Of a stretch of 64,000 nt of DNA, positions 1 to 10,727 are shown one piece after another. The stretch covers positions 863,501 to 927,500 of the forward strand of contig CAHIKZ030000253.1 of the NCBI GenBank assembly GCA_903632075.3, given 5' to 3'. The position numbers were made by a program, and so were the translations under genes. This DNA comes from Acanthosepion pharaonis. Its lineage: Eukaryota; Mollusca; Cephalopoda; Sepiida; Sepiidae. Each line of letters opens with the position of its first letter. Within the stretch, counting starts at the first letter, position 1. The notes under the pieces are model-generated. The model saw nothing but the letters and a program-made list of their open reading frames with translations. It did no database searches and was not told where the DNA came from.

Positions 1-41
1 TGGATAATTATTTGATGTTAAATTATTTTGCAGTTACACCT

Positions 42-43
<2 letters not shown>

Positions 44-102
<59 letters not shown>
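44..102. repeat. (TA)n microsatellite
   Basis: Uninterrupted TA dinucleotide run. The sequence just to its right (to about 180) belongs to a (TA)n-linked repeat, Rep-B, also seen at 21316, 24153 and 60380. Confidence 0.98.
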
Positions 103-104
<2 letters not shown>

Positions 105-180
105 TTTATTTTGACTGCAACTTTTTTTTATACACGTTTCATTAAAGGCGACTGACAATGCATTTTTTATTTTTTATTAA
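103..180 (+). repeat. Rep-B fragment next to (TA)n
   Basis: Shares a TTTCATTAAAGRCGAYWGACAA-like stretch with copies at 21316-21528, 24153-24235 and, more weakly, 60380-60440. Every copy has (TA)n immediately to its left. No coding capacity seen. It may be the end of a larger element whose rest is not recognisable. Confidence 0.5.
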
Positions 181-219
181 AGCTCTTTATTAATTATGTT
201 CATATAATTTTTCTTTTCT

Positions 220-1480
220 GGATATATAGTTTTTTATATATTTGTATCTATAGTGATGGAAATTTTTCCCAAACACGGTCAGTAAATTGTGGCCCGGTTC
301 ATAGTTGATATTACTGAGTATTAGCTTTTTCTTTTGTATTATTAATGCTTCCATTATGTTTACTCTTTTTATATGTGGATAAGAATAATATAGTTGTATT
401 TTCTACGAAAATAGTGCGGGCGGATTTTGGTAGGTTTCTGAGTATATTTAAATGTGTTCTAATTGAGCTATGGCCAGAGACATTCAACGTGAGTCTCCTT
501 GATAGGCATGTAGTAGTATGTCCAATAAAAGTAGTCATGAATATGTATAAAAATAATTTGATTCCACTTTTCATCTATCAAACCTAATATTCTAAGAAAG
601 TTACTCCGCGCATGCACAACTAAAATCCCCTTCTACGATTATAATGACAATATTTATACCCAAACTAACGGCGTTAATATATAAAATCCACATTGGCCCT
701 ACTTTTGTAACTTGTAAATGTCTAATGTCGAAAACAAGGTATTTAAAATGTTAGTAAACCCAAAATATATGTCCGCTCTGTAGACGATATTTTTATTTCA
801 GCGAAAATAAACAAGAAATTGATAATCTCAAAACTACATTTAAAAAAAAACTCTGTCCTTTACCTATAAACTAGTTAAAAATATATAAACTCCCATTTTT
901 AGACGTTCTTGTAGAATCTAGAAATAACACATTAACCAATTCATTATAGAAAAATTCACAAGTAGAAACTCTTGTCACTCTAATTTTACGAGTGAATGTT
1001 CAATTAGATATAAAAGAGGTATTGTAAAAATGTCCTCACGGCCGCGCACGAGAATTTATCCTTTTGTCTGCTTTTCTTTAAAGAAGTCAATCTGCAAGAT
1101 TCAAATTACTGAGAACGAATATTATATATGAATGTACATCATCCCTTAAGGCAGTGTGTTTCTGATCAAACCAAATTCACGAATAATTATATTGGACATA
1201 CCACTACATGCCTATGAAGGAGACTCACGGTACATCTCGCTGACCTCAGCTCAATTAGGATCCGTTTAAATACACAGAGAAACCTACCAGATCCGCAGCA
1301 TACTCATATAAAATGCAACTATAATAGTCTCATTCACTTGTTTAAAAAAAAGTTTTAAAATAATAAAAGCATTAGTAAAAAAACTATGTTTGGAAAATAA
1401 GTAAAAAACATTCCCATCACTATAGATATACACATATAGAAACCTAGCTAAACTGTTAAAAAAATATCCTTGATAATGAT
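220..1480 (+). mobile_element. Decayed Penelope-like element with inverted terminal repeats
   Basis: The left arm (about 220-590) and right arm (about 1140-1480) are diverged inverted copies. The clearest match is TAGGTTTCT...TGAGTCTCCTT.AT at 436-510 against the complement of 1200-1290; a second is TATCTATAGTGATGG at 246-260 against the complement of 1418-1432. Between the arms, on the plus strand, lies a broken reverse transcriptase piece: a VDDIFIYF-type motif near 783-800 (the Y/F-x-D-D catalytic box) and an LPFLDVLV-type motif near 890-915, both typical of PLEs. Several stops are present and no ORF is intact. The upstream RT motifs and the GIY-YIG domain are not seen. Confidence 0.62.
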
Positions 1481-2024
1481 TAACAGAATAGCCGAAAGCG
1501 CTCGGATATATAGTATATTCGGACACACTTTATACCCAGAAAAGAGAACGCAAACAAAACTGAATAAAAATCAGTCATATTTAATATATACTAAAAAATA
1601 ATAATGTCGGTGTGACCAACATGTAAGCTGACAAAAGAATCGATAGCTTAGACAAGAAAAAAAGAATAAAAGCAAAAGTCGAAAACCTACCTACGCAGTA
1701 AATTAAAATACTTAACACCGAGACTATCTAGACAAAGCAAATAACGCTTCACAACGTCAAAACTCAACACGGGTTGCTCCTCAAATTTCGCGCTCTCACG
1801 ATCTTCAGGTAATTAAGAACACAAAAATATAATGTTACACTCGAAGGACAGTTTTGTAAAAAAAACACGTTATCTATTTTTATGATTGGAGAAAACTAAG
1901 TAGTTCGTTTAAATATTTGGTTAGATGGAAAAAAAATAGTTTTATTTTTGAAGCCCTGTGTTACACGTTAGAAATTATATTTGATGTACTCCATCTGTGC
2001 ATTTTTGTCACTATAGCATATCAA

Positions 2025-2026
<2 letters not shown>
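1481..2026. other. Unassigned AT-rich sequence
   Basis: I see no coding signal, RNA gene or clear repeat here. Confidence 0.5.

Positions 2027-2075
<49 letters not shown>
2027..2075. repeat. (TA)n microsatellite abutting Tc1-like element
   Basis: TA run that ends exactly where the left inverted repeat of the 2076-3599 transposon begins. Tc1-like elements duplicate a TA target, so the run either was the target or expanded from it. Confidence 0.95.
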
Positions 2076-2080
<5 letters not shown>

Positions 2081-3599
2081 CCAAATTATTATCGAGATAA
2101 TTTTTTTCTAATATTTCAAAAAGCGTTCAATCAATTCACACAATGTTGGCAACACTGATCTGCGCAATCACTGAAATTTTTGTACTGATCAAAACAAACT
2201 GGCGCCATATTTGTTATCAGCACGGTGATTTGACCGTGCCAAATTATTATAAAAGATGGGCCGTAAAAGCAGTTTAAGTGATGCTGAAAAGAAAACTATT
2301 GCCTCATAACTCTCAAAAGGTAAATCTACCCTAGAAATTTTTAAAATGATAGGGAAGTGTCATCAAAGAGTGAAAAATTCACCGCCAACCCTACACAAGT
2401 ACGCAAAAGGGCAGATAAAGGCAAGGCGTCGTCTCATGTCACGACTTAAACGAGAGGCCACGAAGAACCCTGGACTTACCAGTCAAGAGCTTTTCAGTCG
2501 CATTGGGGATCCTACTGTGTCTAAAAGTACTCGGTGTCGGTATCTGAGGGAAATAGCAACAACAGTCAAACCTGTATCAAAGCCTCCGTTGACGAGAAAT
2601 CACATTCAAAATCGATTGAAATGGGCCGAGGACAATATGAAGATTGACTTCACTAAAGTTTTGTTCACAGACGAAACCTCGAGCAACACTTGATGGGCCA
2701 GATAGATGGTGCAAAGGCTGGGTAATGAACGGATAGAATAGCCATCAGCGTTTGAGACGCCAACAAGGTGGTGAAGGCGTAATGATCTGGGGTGGTATTA
2801 TTGGAAACACATTAGTGGGCCCATGGAGAGTACCAGATGGCGTCAAAATGACTGCTGATGCATACATAGCATTTATGAAGGAGCAACTTGAACCATGGAT
2901 GAAAAGGCAAAGAGTTGCCTTCAGAAGGGCAATTGTTTTTATGCAAGATAATGCTCCCTCACACGCTGCTCACAAGACTACTGAATATTTGAAACAGTTA
3001 GGCTTCGATGGACCTCGAAAAATGAGGTGGCCAGCAAATTCTCCGGATTTGAACCCAATCGAAAACCTTTAGAGCATCATGAAGTGAAGACTGTACACCA
3101 ACGGACGACATTTCAGGAGCAACACTGAGTTGTGTGAGGCAATTTTGACATATCTCACGGCATTACAGCAGATGGCATCCTACAATTAACAAATTCTATG
3201 GATCGTCGACTTTTTCAATTAATTTCAAAAGAGGGAAAGCACATTCCCTATTAATTTGTTTAAAATTGTGCTTTTGTTTGTATCTGTTATTATTTGTTTG
3301 ATTATCTTATTTATTAGCTTCTTTTGATCATAAACATTCACGTGCAACATTAATAAACGTTTTGTTTGCTCAATTCTGGGAATTGTACTAAACCTTTCTA
3401 ATAATTTGGCACGCTCAAATCACTGTGCTGATAACAAATATGGCGCCAGTTTGTTTACATTGCGCAGATCAGTACGAAAATTTCAGTGATTACGCAGCTC
3501 AATGTTTCCAACATTGCGTGAAAACTTTGTGTGAATTGATTAGACGGTTTTTGAAATATTAGAAAAAAAGTTATCTCGATAATAATTTGGCACGCAGTG
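2076..3599 (+). mobile_element. Tc1-like DNA transposon with IR/DR ends
   Basis: The ends are long inverted repeats of about 175-200 bp (2076-2250 and 3399-3599). Each contains two copies of GTGCCAAATTATTAT: outer 2079-2093 and inner 2236-2250 on the left, with the complements at 3399-3412 and about 3580-3593 on the right. Two directly repeated transposase sites per end is the IR/DR plan known from Sleeping Beauty- and Minos-like elements. The right end finishes in CAGTG followed by TA (3600-3601), the expected terminus and target duplication. The left tip has decayed to GTG against the TA run. The transposase inside is dead. Confidence 0.9.
2256..3254 (+). pseudogene. Tc1-like transposase (broken)
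   Basis: Begins with ATG at 2256 (MGRKSSLSDAEK), 6 bp after the inner terminal repeat, and ends at TAA 3252-3254 after GKHIPY; about 330 codons is usual for the family. The N-terminal half carries the helix-turn-helix DNA-binding region, with the arginine-rich KARRRLMSRLKR stretch near 2420-2455. Catalytic motifs are visible: FTDET near 2665, QDNAPSHAA near 2943-2970 and SPDLNPIENL near 3042-3069. Breaks: TAA at 2307-2309, a one-base insertion near 2678, TAG at 2734-2736, TAG at 3070-3072 where tryptophan is usual, TGA just after, and a second frameshift near 3150. No functional protein can be made. Confidence 0.93.
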
Positions 3600-3601
3600 T
3601 A

Positions 3602-4211
3602 TAGTACGTATTAAAAACTATTAAATCAACGAAGGTAACTAATCACGAAACGTAGGCATAGAAATAAATTCAAAATTACATCAGAATACATGTCTATATA
3701 TGTGGGGGTGTATGTGTACGTGTAGTGGCATATATGTATGGACATATTATATATAAGTGTGTTGGACAGCATGATTTATTCCATTCGGTACTCCTGTATT
3801 AAACACAATCTATAAATCTATAATTCAACTAATTGACATTAATCTTAATGGACTTAATTTAAATCCCCCATCACTTATTAATATTATTAATAATATTGGA
3901 CACCTGTAGTAAAAACAAAAACTATTTACTGTGAATCCCAGAAAAAGACACTCTGAGGCTTTTTATAAGAAACACGACATAGTAGGAACTGATATTAAAC
4001 CACAAGCAACAAGTCCTGGCCACCACATTGTAGGAACGGATAACATGGCCATAAATAAACTCCAACCCCAGACCGCTTCCCTCGGGATAAGATACCTTAC
4101 GCCACCACCAACCACTAACACAAATCCACTCTCAGTAACAAGGCGTCTACGAGAGGAGGACTGACATTGAAAATAAATTTTAAAAATTTTTCCGAGACAG
4201 ACGCTTAGAGA
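3602..4211 (+). other. Unassigned; weak ORF with a doubled motif
   Basis: A frame running 3931-4164 encodes about 77 residues with HDIVGTD and HHIVGTD about 22 residues apart. I recognise no family. The frame is followed 50 bases later by a hammerhead-like core and then (TA)n, so it may be the tail of a retroelement rather than a host gene. Confidence 0.25.
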
Positions 4212-4244
4212 CTGATGATAGCCGTATACAGAACGGGTTAAAAC
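4212..4244 (+). ncRNA. Hammerhead-like core, degenerate
   Basis: CTGATGA at 4212-4218, a CCGT/ACGG stem across 4222-4235, then AAAAC where GAAAC is expected. It lies 43 nt before (TA)n at 4288, the spacing seen for other modules in this window. The G12 change would be expected to abolish cleavage. Confidence 0.35.
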
Positions 4245-4284
4245 AGACTACATCTATGTTGAGGTAATTTTTGGTTTTTGGTGT

Positions 4285-4287
<3 letters not shown>

Positions 4288-4340
<53 letters not shown>
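4288..4340. repeat. (TA)n(TG)n microsatellite
   Basis: TA run passing into a short TG run. Confidence 0.97.
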
Positions 4341-4341
<1 letters not shown>

Positions 4342-4847
4342 AAAGAGAAAGGAAAAGAGAAAGAAATTATTACATTATTATGAAAAACTACTTTGAAAAC
4401 CTTTTTGGTGAAGTGTATTTTCTTCCTGATGAGGTTAGCAAAGGAAATAGAATTGAAATTATCAGTTTATAAATACATTTATAATTACTGTTTAGAAAAT
4501 CGTTTTCAAAATATTTGAATCGGATTCCGATGGGAAAATCTCGTTAATTTATCTTGGGTTTGTTTTGATTTTACTTTTTTTTTTTTATTTTTGTTAAAAT
4601 ATTTATTTGATTATTTTTATATTCATTCATGCATTCTTTGGTTGCCTGCATGAAATGTTTGTAATTTGCTTTCATATTATTGTTTCTTAAATAGGCTTTT
4701 CCTCTCGTTCTTGGTTGCAAAGGAATTCTTCCAATTTTCATTTAAATGATAATTTAATGCTTTAAAATTCTTTGAAACTTTCAAGATTCTACCCTCTGGA
4801 AATATCCCTTCATTTTTAAAGTTCTGTTATTATTTTCTTCTTTTTCA

Positions 4848-4902
<55 letters not shown>

Positions 4903-7185
4903 CAGCACGAATGTCTCCAGCAATGTATCTATTTACAAAGATTAACTTTACCTAAAAGAGAGACGAGATGATGGACGAACCGATGAGAATTTGTTAAACA
5001 AATTGCCTGCAAACCATAAATGTTTGCCATGGTTCGATGTGAAACATTCACTTTCTTAGTTATGGTTCTTCTAATACGAATATATATAAGGTATGTACCA
5101 GAATGAATGGTCACATTTAATATTAACGGACATTGCCTATCTATTGCACAGATGTATTTCTTTTAAAGTAGTCATTTGGAAGCTCCCACACCTATCCAAG
5201 CATACCTTTCCACTTTGTTATGTGCTACTTTGTCACATCCTCCTCCTTAATCTCACCCACGATCTTTCAGTAGTGGTTTTAGCTTTGAGAAAAGCAAGCG
5301 ATCACAGCCATTCAAATATAGATTTTATAACTGAAGAGATCTTGGTGCTGCATTATTTTGACAAAGATCTCTACCCAGGACGCATTTAAAAACAATTAAT
5401 ATGGCTAGATCCTTCCTGGACAATCCTTGAAACCCCGAGATCTTACAAATCTCTCAGTACCAATCGCCGATTCACCTTTGATTGCAGTGCACCTGCATTT
5501 ACCATTTTCGAGTGCACTGCTTTTTGGAGATTTTCCAAGACGTGGATCGATTTCCACAGATTCCTGGGCGTTGGTACTAAAATGTGATGTTGGCATTGAA
5601 TTATCTTTGAAATCCTTCATGATTATTCGAATAATTTCTACAAAGGAATGTTCAAGTTTTAAGCAAAATTTCAAATATATTCACTGAGAATGTAATGCTC
5701 GCACAATATACATGTTCACACAATTTCGTCTGACTGCTGAGTGAATGACGCCACGGGAGAGTGTCTGTCAATTCATGCAAAGTAATGTATCCCCTATTGT
5801 TTGTTACTTAATTGCATCAAAAACGTACCACCTGTTGTTGAAATATTCAAACTGGCCTGCATAAATTCTGGTTCCGATAGCACGAAACACAACTCTCCTC
5901 TCCTAAAACAACCTCTTCCCGTTAACTAAGCTGATCGCACTTCATCTATTGGCCTTGTCATGACCAACATGTAGGTACAGCGAAATAACTGGACTGCAAA
6001 ATTTTTGTATTCCACTTCAATAACTTCAATAACTAAGCAACTCATTTTCTATCCTTTGCATCAGTATTTTTCCAACAGCTCAATGTACTTCAGTTCACTG
6101 TTCCTCTTGTAGGTTTACTCAATGCGATAATCCCTGGCTATGGTGATAATCCCTGGCTATGGTGAATTTCAACTAAAGGATCCTCTTTGAATTATCCATG
6201 GTCTTCACGCTATTGAAACTAGAGTTTCATATTATTTTTGTTGTTTTCTGTCGAGATTTGGTTCCAAGTATCTTGTTCTGATTGCATTTTTATGCAGGAA
6301 ATAGAATTTAACCGTGAAAACTAAAAAATCAATTAGTCGAAAAACTAATACATAATTTATCCATTTTAATGTTTCAGTCAGACGAAATGCACGAGACAGG
6401 GGTCAGGGGAGGGTGGAAGGTATTTGTTTTTAAGGCAAGAAGTTTTATAAAATTAAACCCGAATAATTTGAAGAGTTAGACGGGAGTGAAAATTGTGGAA
6501 ATATGGTAGCTAATTAAGTTAAACCTATATTATGGAAATTTGAATTTGTTTTTATGTCGACATTTTACTTCCCTCTAACTTTTCATATGTCGACATTATA
6601 ACTAATTCTAATTTTCTATATTTTATTTGCTTCCCCTCCTCTATAACCTCTTTACACTATATTAATTATAATCTATAAACTTTCCCTTACTTTGATATCT
6701 CCCTAAATCTCTTTCCATTAATCCCTTATACACTTTTTGTATATATTTTGAATTTACTTTTAGAGCCTTTTTTTATTCTTCTTTTAATTTTAAATTAATA
6801 TTTCATTCTTCGTATAAATAAATGCCATAAGGGTTTCATTTTATAATTCTAAAGGCCTTCAAAAAAACTTGCAAGTATGCCGGTAGCGTAAGTACCTCGT
6901 TTATACTGATATACGAATTAAAGCCATTGTATAGTAGGACATATTTTAATTGCGTAAACGTTATTTTCAATGGATACCCATATTTGAGTAGATGCTGTTT
7001 TTTTTTTTTTGTTAAACAGTATATTTTCAAATACCGGCCTGATATTCGAGAAATTTTAGAAAAATATGCCCTCTCCCGTCGGAGAAAAAAAATAAAAATA
7101 TTTACGGTTTAATAAATAAATAAGTAAAAACAGAGAATCTGCTGAAATGTGGGTATCTATTAATAATAACGTTTAAGCAATAAAA

Positions 7186-7189
<4 letters not shown>
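4341..7189. other. Gene-poor stretch with small repeats
   Basis: Holds a (CTAT)n tract at 4849-4902 preceded by three CTGT units, and a 20-bp direct duplication (GATAATCCCTGGCTATGGT) at about 6127-6166. Open frames at 5093-5389, 5405-5674 and 5427-5687 overlap on opposite strands and resemble nothing I know. No splice-flanked exon is convincing. Confidence 0.5.
4849..4902. repeat. (CTGT)n(CTAT)n microsatellite
   Basis: Tetranucleotide run, about 13 units, mostly CTAT. Confidence 0.97.

Positions 7190-7249
<60 letters not shown>
7190..7249. repeat. (TA)n microsatellite
   Basis: TA run of about 30 units, 33 nt from the hammerhead at 7282-7327. Confidence 0.98.
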
Positions 7250-7253
<4 letters not shown>

Positions 7254-7905
7254 AAATATAAGAACAAATAGGAAACTTATATCAATCTAACATGTTTCAA
7301 TTTTATTAAAATTTCGTCAGAGATTGAGAGAAAACAGATAAAAAGACAGAAAAACACTGGTATTAGTGAAATCAAACTTATGTCCAGTATCATTTCAATG
7401 CAAAAAAAAAAGTCACACTAATTAAAAAAAAACAACATAATACTTTAAGGAGAAAATACATTGAAAACTTAATATCATTATTACCAACTATAAACACACG
7501 TCTAAAACATTACATTACATCGCCATCTTTCTTTGAAACCTTTCTTAAAGAATCTAACTTATATCTATCTAATGTAAAAAAATACATTCCTAAAGAGGGG
7601 AGACATAAAATTAGGACCCTGTGACACCCTGTTGCGAGGTTCGGCCGCACAAAGTGGAAGATATAAATCCCAACTAGACGAACACACACAATTACAAATA
7701 CACATTGTCATTCGTTGCCCACTTAAACATCCAAGAACCTTTAAAAACCTACATACACATAGAATTATCCATGGTTTTAATACCCGTTACATGGGTCTCA
7801 CCAATGAGAAGTGATCCAAACTTAATTGAAAAATACCAGTGTTTTCTTTTATTTCTGTTTTCTTTCAATGTCTGACGAACATTTAATAAAAGCTTTAATA
7901 AATTA
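7250..7905. mobile_element. Short element with inverted ends carrying a hammerhead
   Basis: Sequence 7288-7395 recurs as an inverted copy at about 7800-7905; shared blocks include ACTGGTATT, AAACAGA and TGACGAA. The ~400-bp interior has a stop-free stretch around 7469-7620 and a 60-codon frame at 7632-7814, neither recognised. Layout (TA)n, hammerhead, interior, inverted copy is what is expected of a deleted PLE with inverted terminal repeats. A related left end lies at 39540-39610. Confidence 0.5.
7282..7327 (-). ncRNA. Hammerhead ribozyme (complete fold)
   Basis: Read on the minus strand: stem I TCAATCT (complement of 7321-7327) pairs all 7 bases with AGATTGA (complement of 7282-7288). The core CTGACGA fits the CUGANGA consensus. 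Stem II AATTTT/AAAATT is 6 perfect pairs around AAT. GAAA follows. Stem III is the self-complementary ACATGT, which suggests a dimeric or very short helix, and the cleavage triplet is GTU-type (GUU). Every invariant hammerhead position I can check is present. Hammerheads in PLE terminal repeats are established; activity of this one is inference. Confidence 0.72.
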
Positions 7906-7919
7906 CCTCATATTTATTT

Positions 7920-8348
7920 TAATAGTATTAATATAGCTGGCCATTCATATTCAAGGATACCTGTCTACTAGGGCGGCTAGCCAATCCCTACTGCAGACAC
8001 TTGCTCAGGCGCATTTATGTTTATTCAACAACCACAGAGCCCACCTGTGGTTTATACTGTAACTATGCTAAGCAAACGTTATTTACAGTTTCTGAGAAAG
8101 AGCTATAACTTGTGACTTCGTGTTAACACAGCTAGCCACAGCACCCAAGAGTTCCGTCTACCCAATTTCACTCACAAAGTTTGGGGCAACTCGTTGTATG
8201 GTTTTCAGGCACTTTCCAAAGGCCCCGCACGCTGGGATCGACCCCTCCAGTCCGATAACATCAGGAAGTTTCCTTGACACATCGACCGTGGTGAGATTCG
8301 AACCCGGGTCTCCTTGTCAGAATGCGAACTTTCTTACCACTCGGACAC
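7920..8348 (-). repeat. tRNA-derived SINE
   Basis: The minus strand starts with a tRNA-like head: GTGTCCGAGTGGTAAGAAAG at about 8329-8348 (A box region) and GGTTCGAATCTC at 8293-8304 (B box, nearly the perfect polymerase III consensus). The body runs on to about 7920. This looks like a tRNA-Ser/Leu-type head. The ORF on the other strand (8120-8365) is only its antisense. Confidence 0.72.
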
Positions 8349-8581
8349 ATTCCTATATTTTTTAGGATGTACAGCACATATGTCCATCCCAAAGTTTAAC
8401 AATCTGATCCCAATTTAAACAATATTCAGCCTTAATTATGGCACTTTGTGTACTCCATACATTTTGACTGACCTTTCAACGACATTATGAATATTCATGA
8501 ACGTTTCAAATTTGAAATCCTTGATAAACCAATGACATCTTTGCTCTTGTATATAAACATGTTCAACCAAATAAATCCTAC

Positions 8582-8622
8582 TTTTGCCTTGATAAAGTCC
8601 CTCGAGGACGAAATGCGTCGGT
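8582..8622 (+). ncRNA. Hammerhead-like fold, core mutated
   Basis: TTGATAA at 8589-8595 stands where CTGANGA is expected (C3 and G8 both changed). A perfect GTCC/GGAC stem II and GAAA (8610-8613) follow, then ATGCGTC, which would give a GUC triplet. GCC before the core pairs with GGT after the triplet for a short stem I. Probably an inactive relic. Confidence 0.4.
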
Positions 8623-9039
<417 letters not shown>

Positions 9040-9040
9040 A

Positions 9041-9135
9041 AACATTGACGTCAACACTCTGAGTGTTGACTTCAATGTTCTCTTTTATATTTATATTTAC
9101 ATACGCTCTATATCTAATAAATATACCACACCTTA
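9041..9135 (+). repeat. Rep-A fragment with palindromic start
   Basis: Contains the Rep-A tail GAGTGTTGACTTCAATGTT (9061-9079), preceded by its near-perfect inverted copy (9041-9059) with a 1-base gap, then the TACGCTCTATATCT...AAATATA...CACCTTAAACTATA tail shared with 31009-31157. The hammerhead head seen in other Rep-A copies is missing. Confidence 0.6.
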
Positions 9136-9138
<3 letters not shown>

Positions 9139-9170
<32 letters not shown>

Positions 9171-9206
9171 CATAAGTGTATATATATATATATTTATATA
9201 TATATT
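9139..9206. repeat. Interrupted (TA)n cluster
   Basis: Three TA runs separated by TTTACATAAGTG and TT. Confidence 0.95.
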
Positions 9207-9689
9207 TACGTAAGTGTACATGTAGGATATATAAAAGGAAAAAAATCTTAATATTACCTTCCAGTATTACTCCATCTTAATTAGAAACCTAAACTTTAAG
9301 TAATGAAGATTACCCATCTAAAAATAGTTACACATTGCATTCATGAATTAGATTCAAACTGATAAAGATGTTACCTTAACAGTCATTCACAATATTAAAA
9401 GATTACTATCAGTAAACTGTTATATTTTAAAAAATTCTTTTAATGTGTTCTCTATGAATCTGTTAATAAATACAGTACTTAAGTTATATTAAATCCCTAA
9501 ATTATTTGTAAAAGAGTTAAATATTTAAATTGCTAGCCAGCATTAAATTAATTTCTTCGCGTTTTTTTAACTTTAAATTACTATCAAACATTAAAATCTA
9601 TGTTTTTTACATAAATTGCTAAAAATATACCACCCCTATTTTTCCTACGTAAAACCTAATTACAGCTTCTGTCTCTTTACTTGTCCCTT
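9207..9689. other. Unassigned AT-rich sequence
   Basis: Nothing recognised. Confidence 0.4.
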
Positions 9690-10017
9690 TTTTTCTTTTT
9701 TCTTTTTCTCTCTTCTCCCATTTCAATATATCACTTCCGTTAAGTTAACCGTTTAAATAGGTCAAGGTCTGGTCCCTCCTCCCCCAATACTAAGTATGAT
9801 TGAAAGAAATATTAAAATAAACCCTCTCTAAATTCGACCATGTCTCTCACACTACTCCTCACTACCCTCTTTGTTAAATTACATAAACTTTATACTACAC
9901 GTCAAAAGTGTGAATTTTCATTTCATCTTTCGTTTCATTTTTTGTAAGTGTTATCTGATGATCCAGCATCCCTTAAAAGGCCTCTGGAACCGTAAAGTGC
10001 TCTGTTTTTCATTAAAT
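9690..10017 (+). repeat. Rep-C dispersed repeat
   Basis: About 320 bp matching the complement of 43293-43625 (shared CGTTAAGTTAACC.T.TAAATAGGTCAAGG, then AAACTT.ACTAC, then CTGATGATCC.GC) and, more weakly, the complement of 60565-60935. In all three the same end abuts (TA)n. Confidence 0.65.
9955..9992 (+). ncRNA. Hammerhead-like core in Rep-C, degenerate
   Basis: CTGATGA at 9955-9961, a CCAG/CTGG stem around an A/T-rich loop, then GTAAAG where GAAAG would be expected. (TA)n begins 25 nt later at 10018. The matching site in the other copy is 43341-43379. Confidence 0.35.
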
Positions 10018-10042
10018 TTATATATATATATATATATATATA
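10018..10042. repeat. (TA)n microsatellite
   Basis: Short TA run closing Rep-C and starting a Rep-A copy. Confidence 0.95.
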
Positions 10043-10116
10043 AAAGTGAAAATTGAAGTCAACACTCAGAGGCAACAGGCTGTTTCATGCTAGACGCAAT
10101 ATATAGAGGAACTGCC
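10043..10116 (-). repeat. Rep-A fragment
   Basis: Minus strand carries GCGTCTAGCATGAAACAG then CTGTTGCCTCTGAGTGTTG; the CTGACGA half of the hammerhead is lost and replaced by TATATATT. Flanked on both sides by TA runs (10018-10042, 10117-10138). Confidence 0.6.
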
Positions 10117-10138
10117 TATATATATATATATATATATT

Positions 10139-10260
10139 AAAAAGAAGAGAGATTCCGAAAACGTTTTTGGTTGCAATGTGTATTTTTTTTTTTAAATATT
10201 ATGCTTTATCTTCCATAATTTTACAACACGTGTTTCTGGTCTCGCGACCGTCATCAGGGG
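10139..10260 (-). repeat. PLE-terminus-like module
   Basis: Minus strand reads hammerhead core (10232-10257), about 90 nt of A/T-rich sequence, then (TA)n at 10117-10138. Same order as the modules at 7250, 24000 and 58948. Confidence 0.45.
10232..10257 (-). ncRNA. Hammerhead-like core with GNRA loop
   Basis: Minus strand: CTGATGA (10251-10257), a GGTC/GACC stem II closed by the tetraloop GCGA, then GAAAC. The self-complementary ACACGTGT that follows would serve as stem III. I cannot find a good stem I, so the ribozyme is probably incomplete. Confidence 0.5.
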
Positions 10261-10642
10261 TGGAGATTTCCATATATTATTAAAAATAATTAATTTTTTT
10301 TCTCTTTCGTGTTTTTCGATGTTAAATATTTTTGATATGAGACATTCTCTTTTTTTGTGTTAGCAATCCGAATTTCTTTCTTGAACTCTCAGTGAAGAGT
10401 TCTGCACGAAGGGTCATAAAACAATTAAAATTGGTCCAAGAGAAATGATGAATTAGTTATCGGTATCTAATCTTTTAATGTTTTAATGACCCCTGTGTCT
10501 TTTTAGATCTATTTTCATATTCGTGGGTTTCTGTCAGCCTGCGTGTATATATGTGTATATTCCCTCTCCATACATACACACTCTCTCACTACGAGGAATT
10601 AGTAAACACATTTGTACACATATACACACACCCACACACATA

Positions 10643-10645
<3 letters not shown>
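10261..10645. other. Unassigned
   Basis: Nothing recognised before the CA/TA tract. Confidence 0.4.

Positions 10646-10726
<81 letters not shown>
10646..10726. repeat. (CA)n(TA)n microsatellite
   Basis: About 20 CA units followed by about 21 TA units. Six overlapping open frames cross it on both strands; all are artefacts of the repeat. Confidence 0.98.

Positions 10727-10727
<1 letters not shown>

Noticed and set aside
5093..5687. Three overlapping ORFs of 86-98 codons
   Set aside because: Opposite strands, no motifs, no splice context; likely chance.
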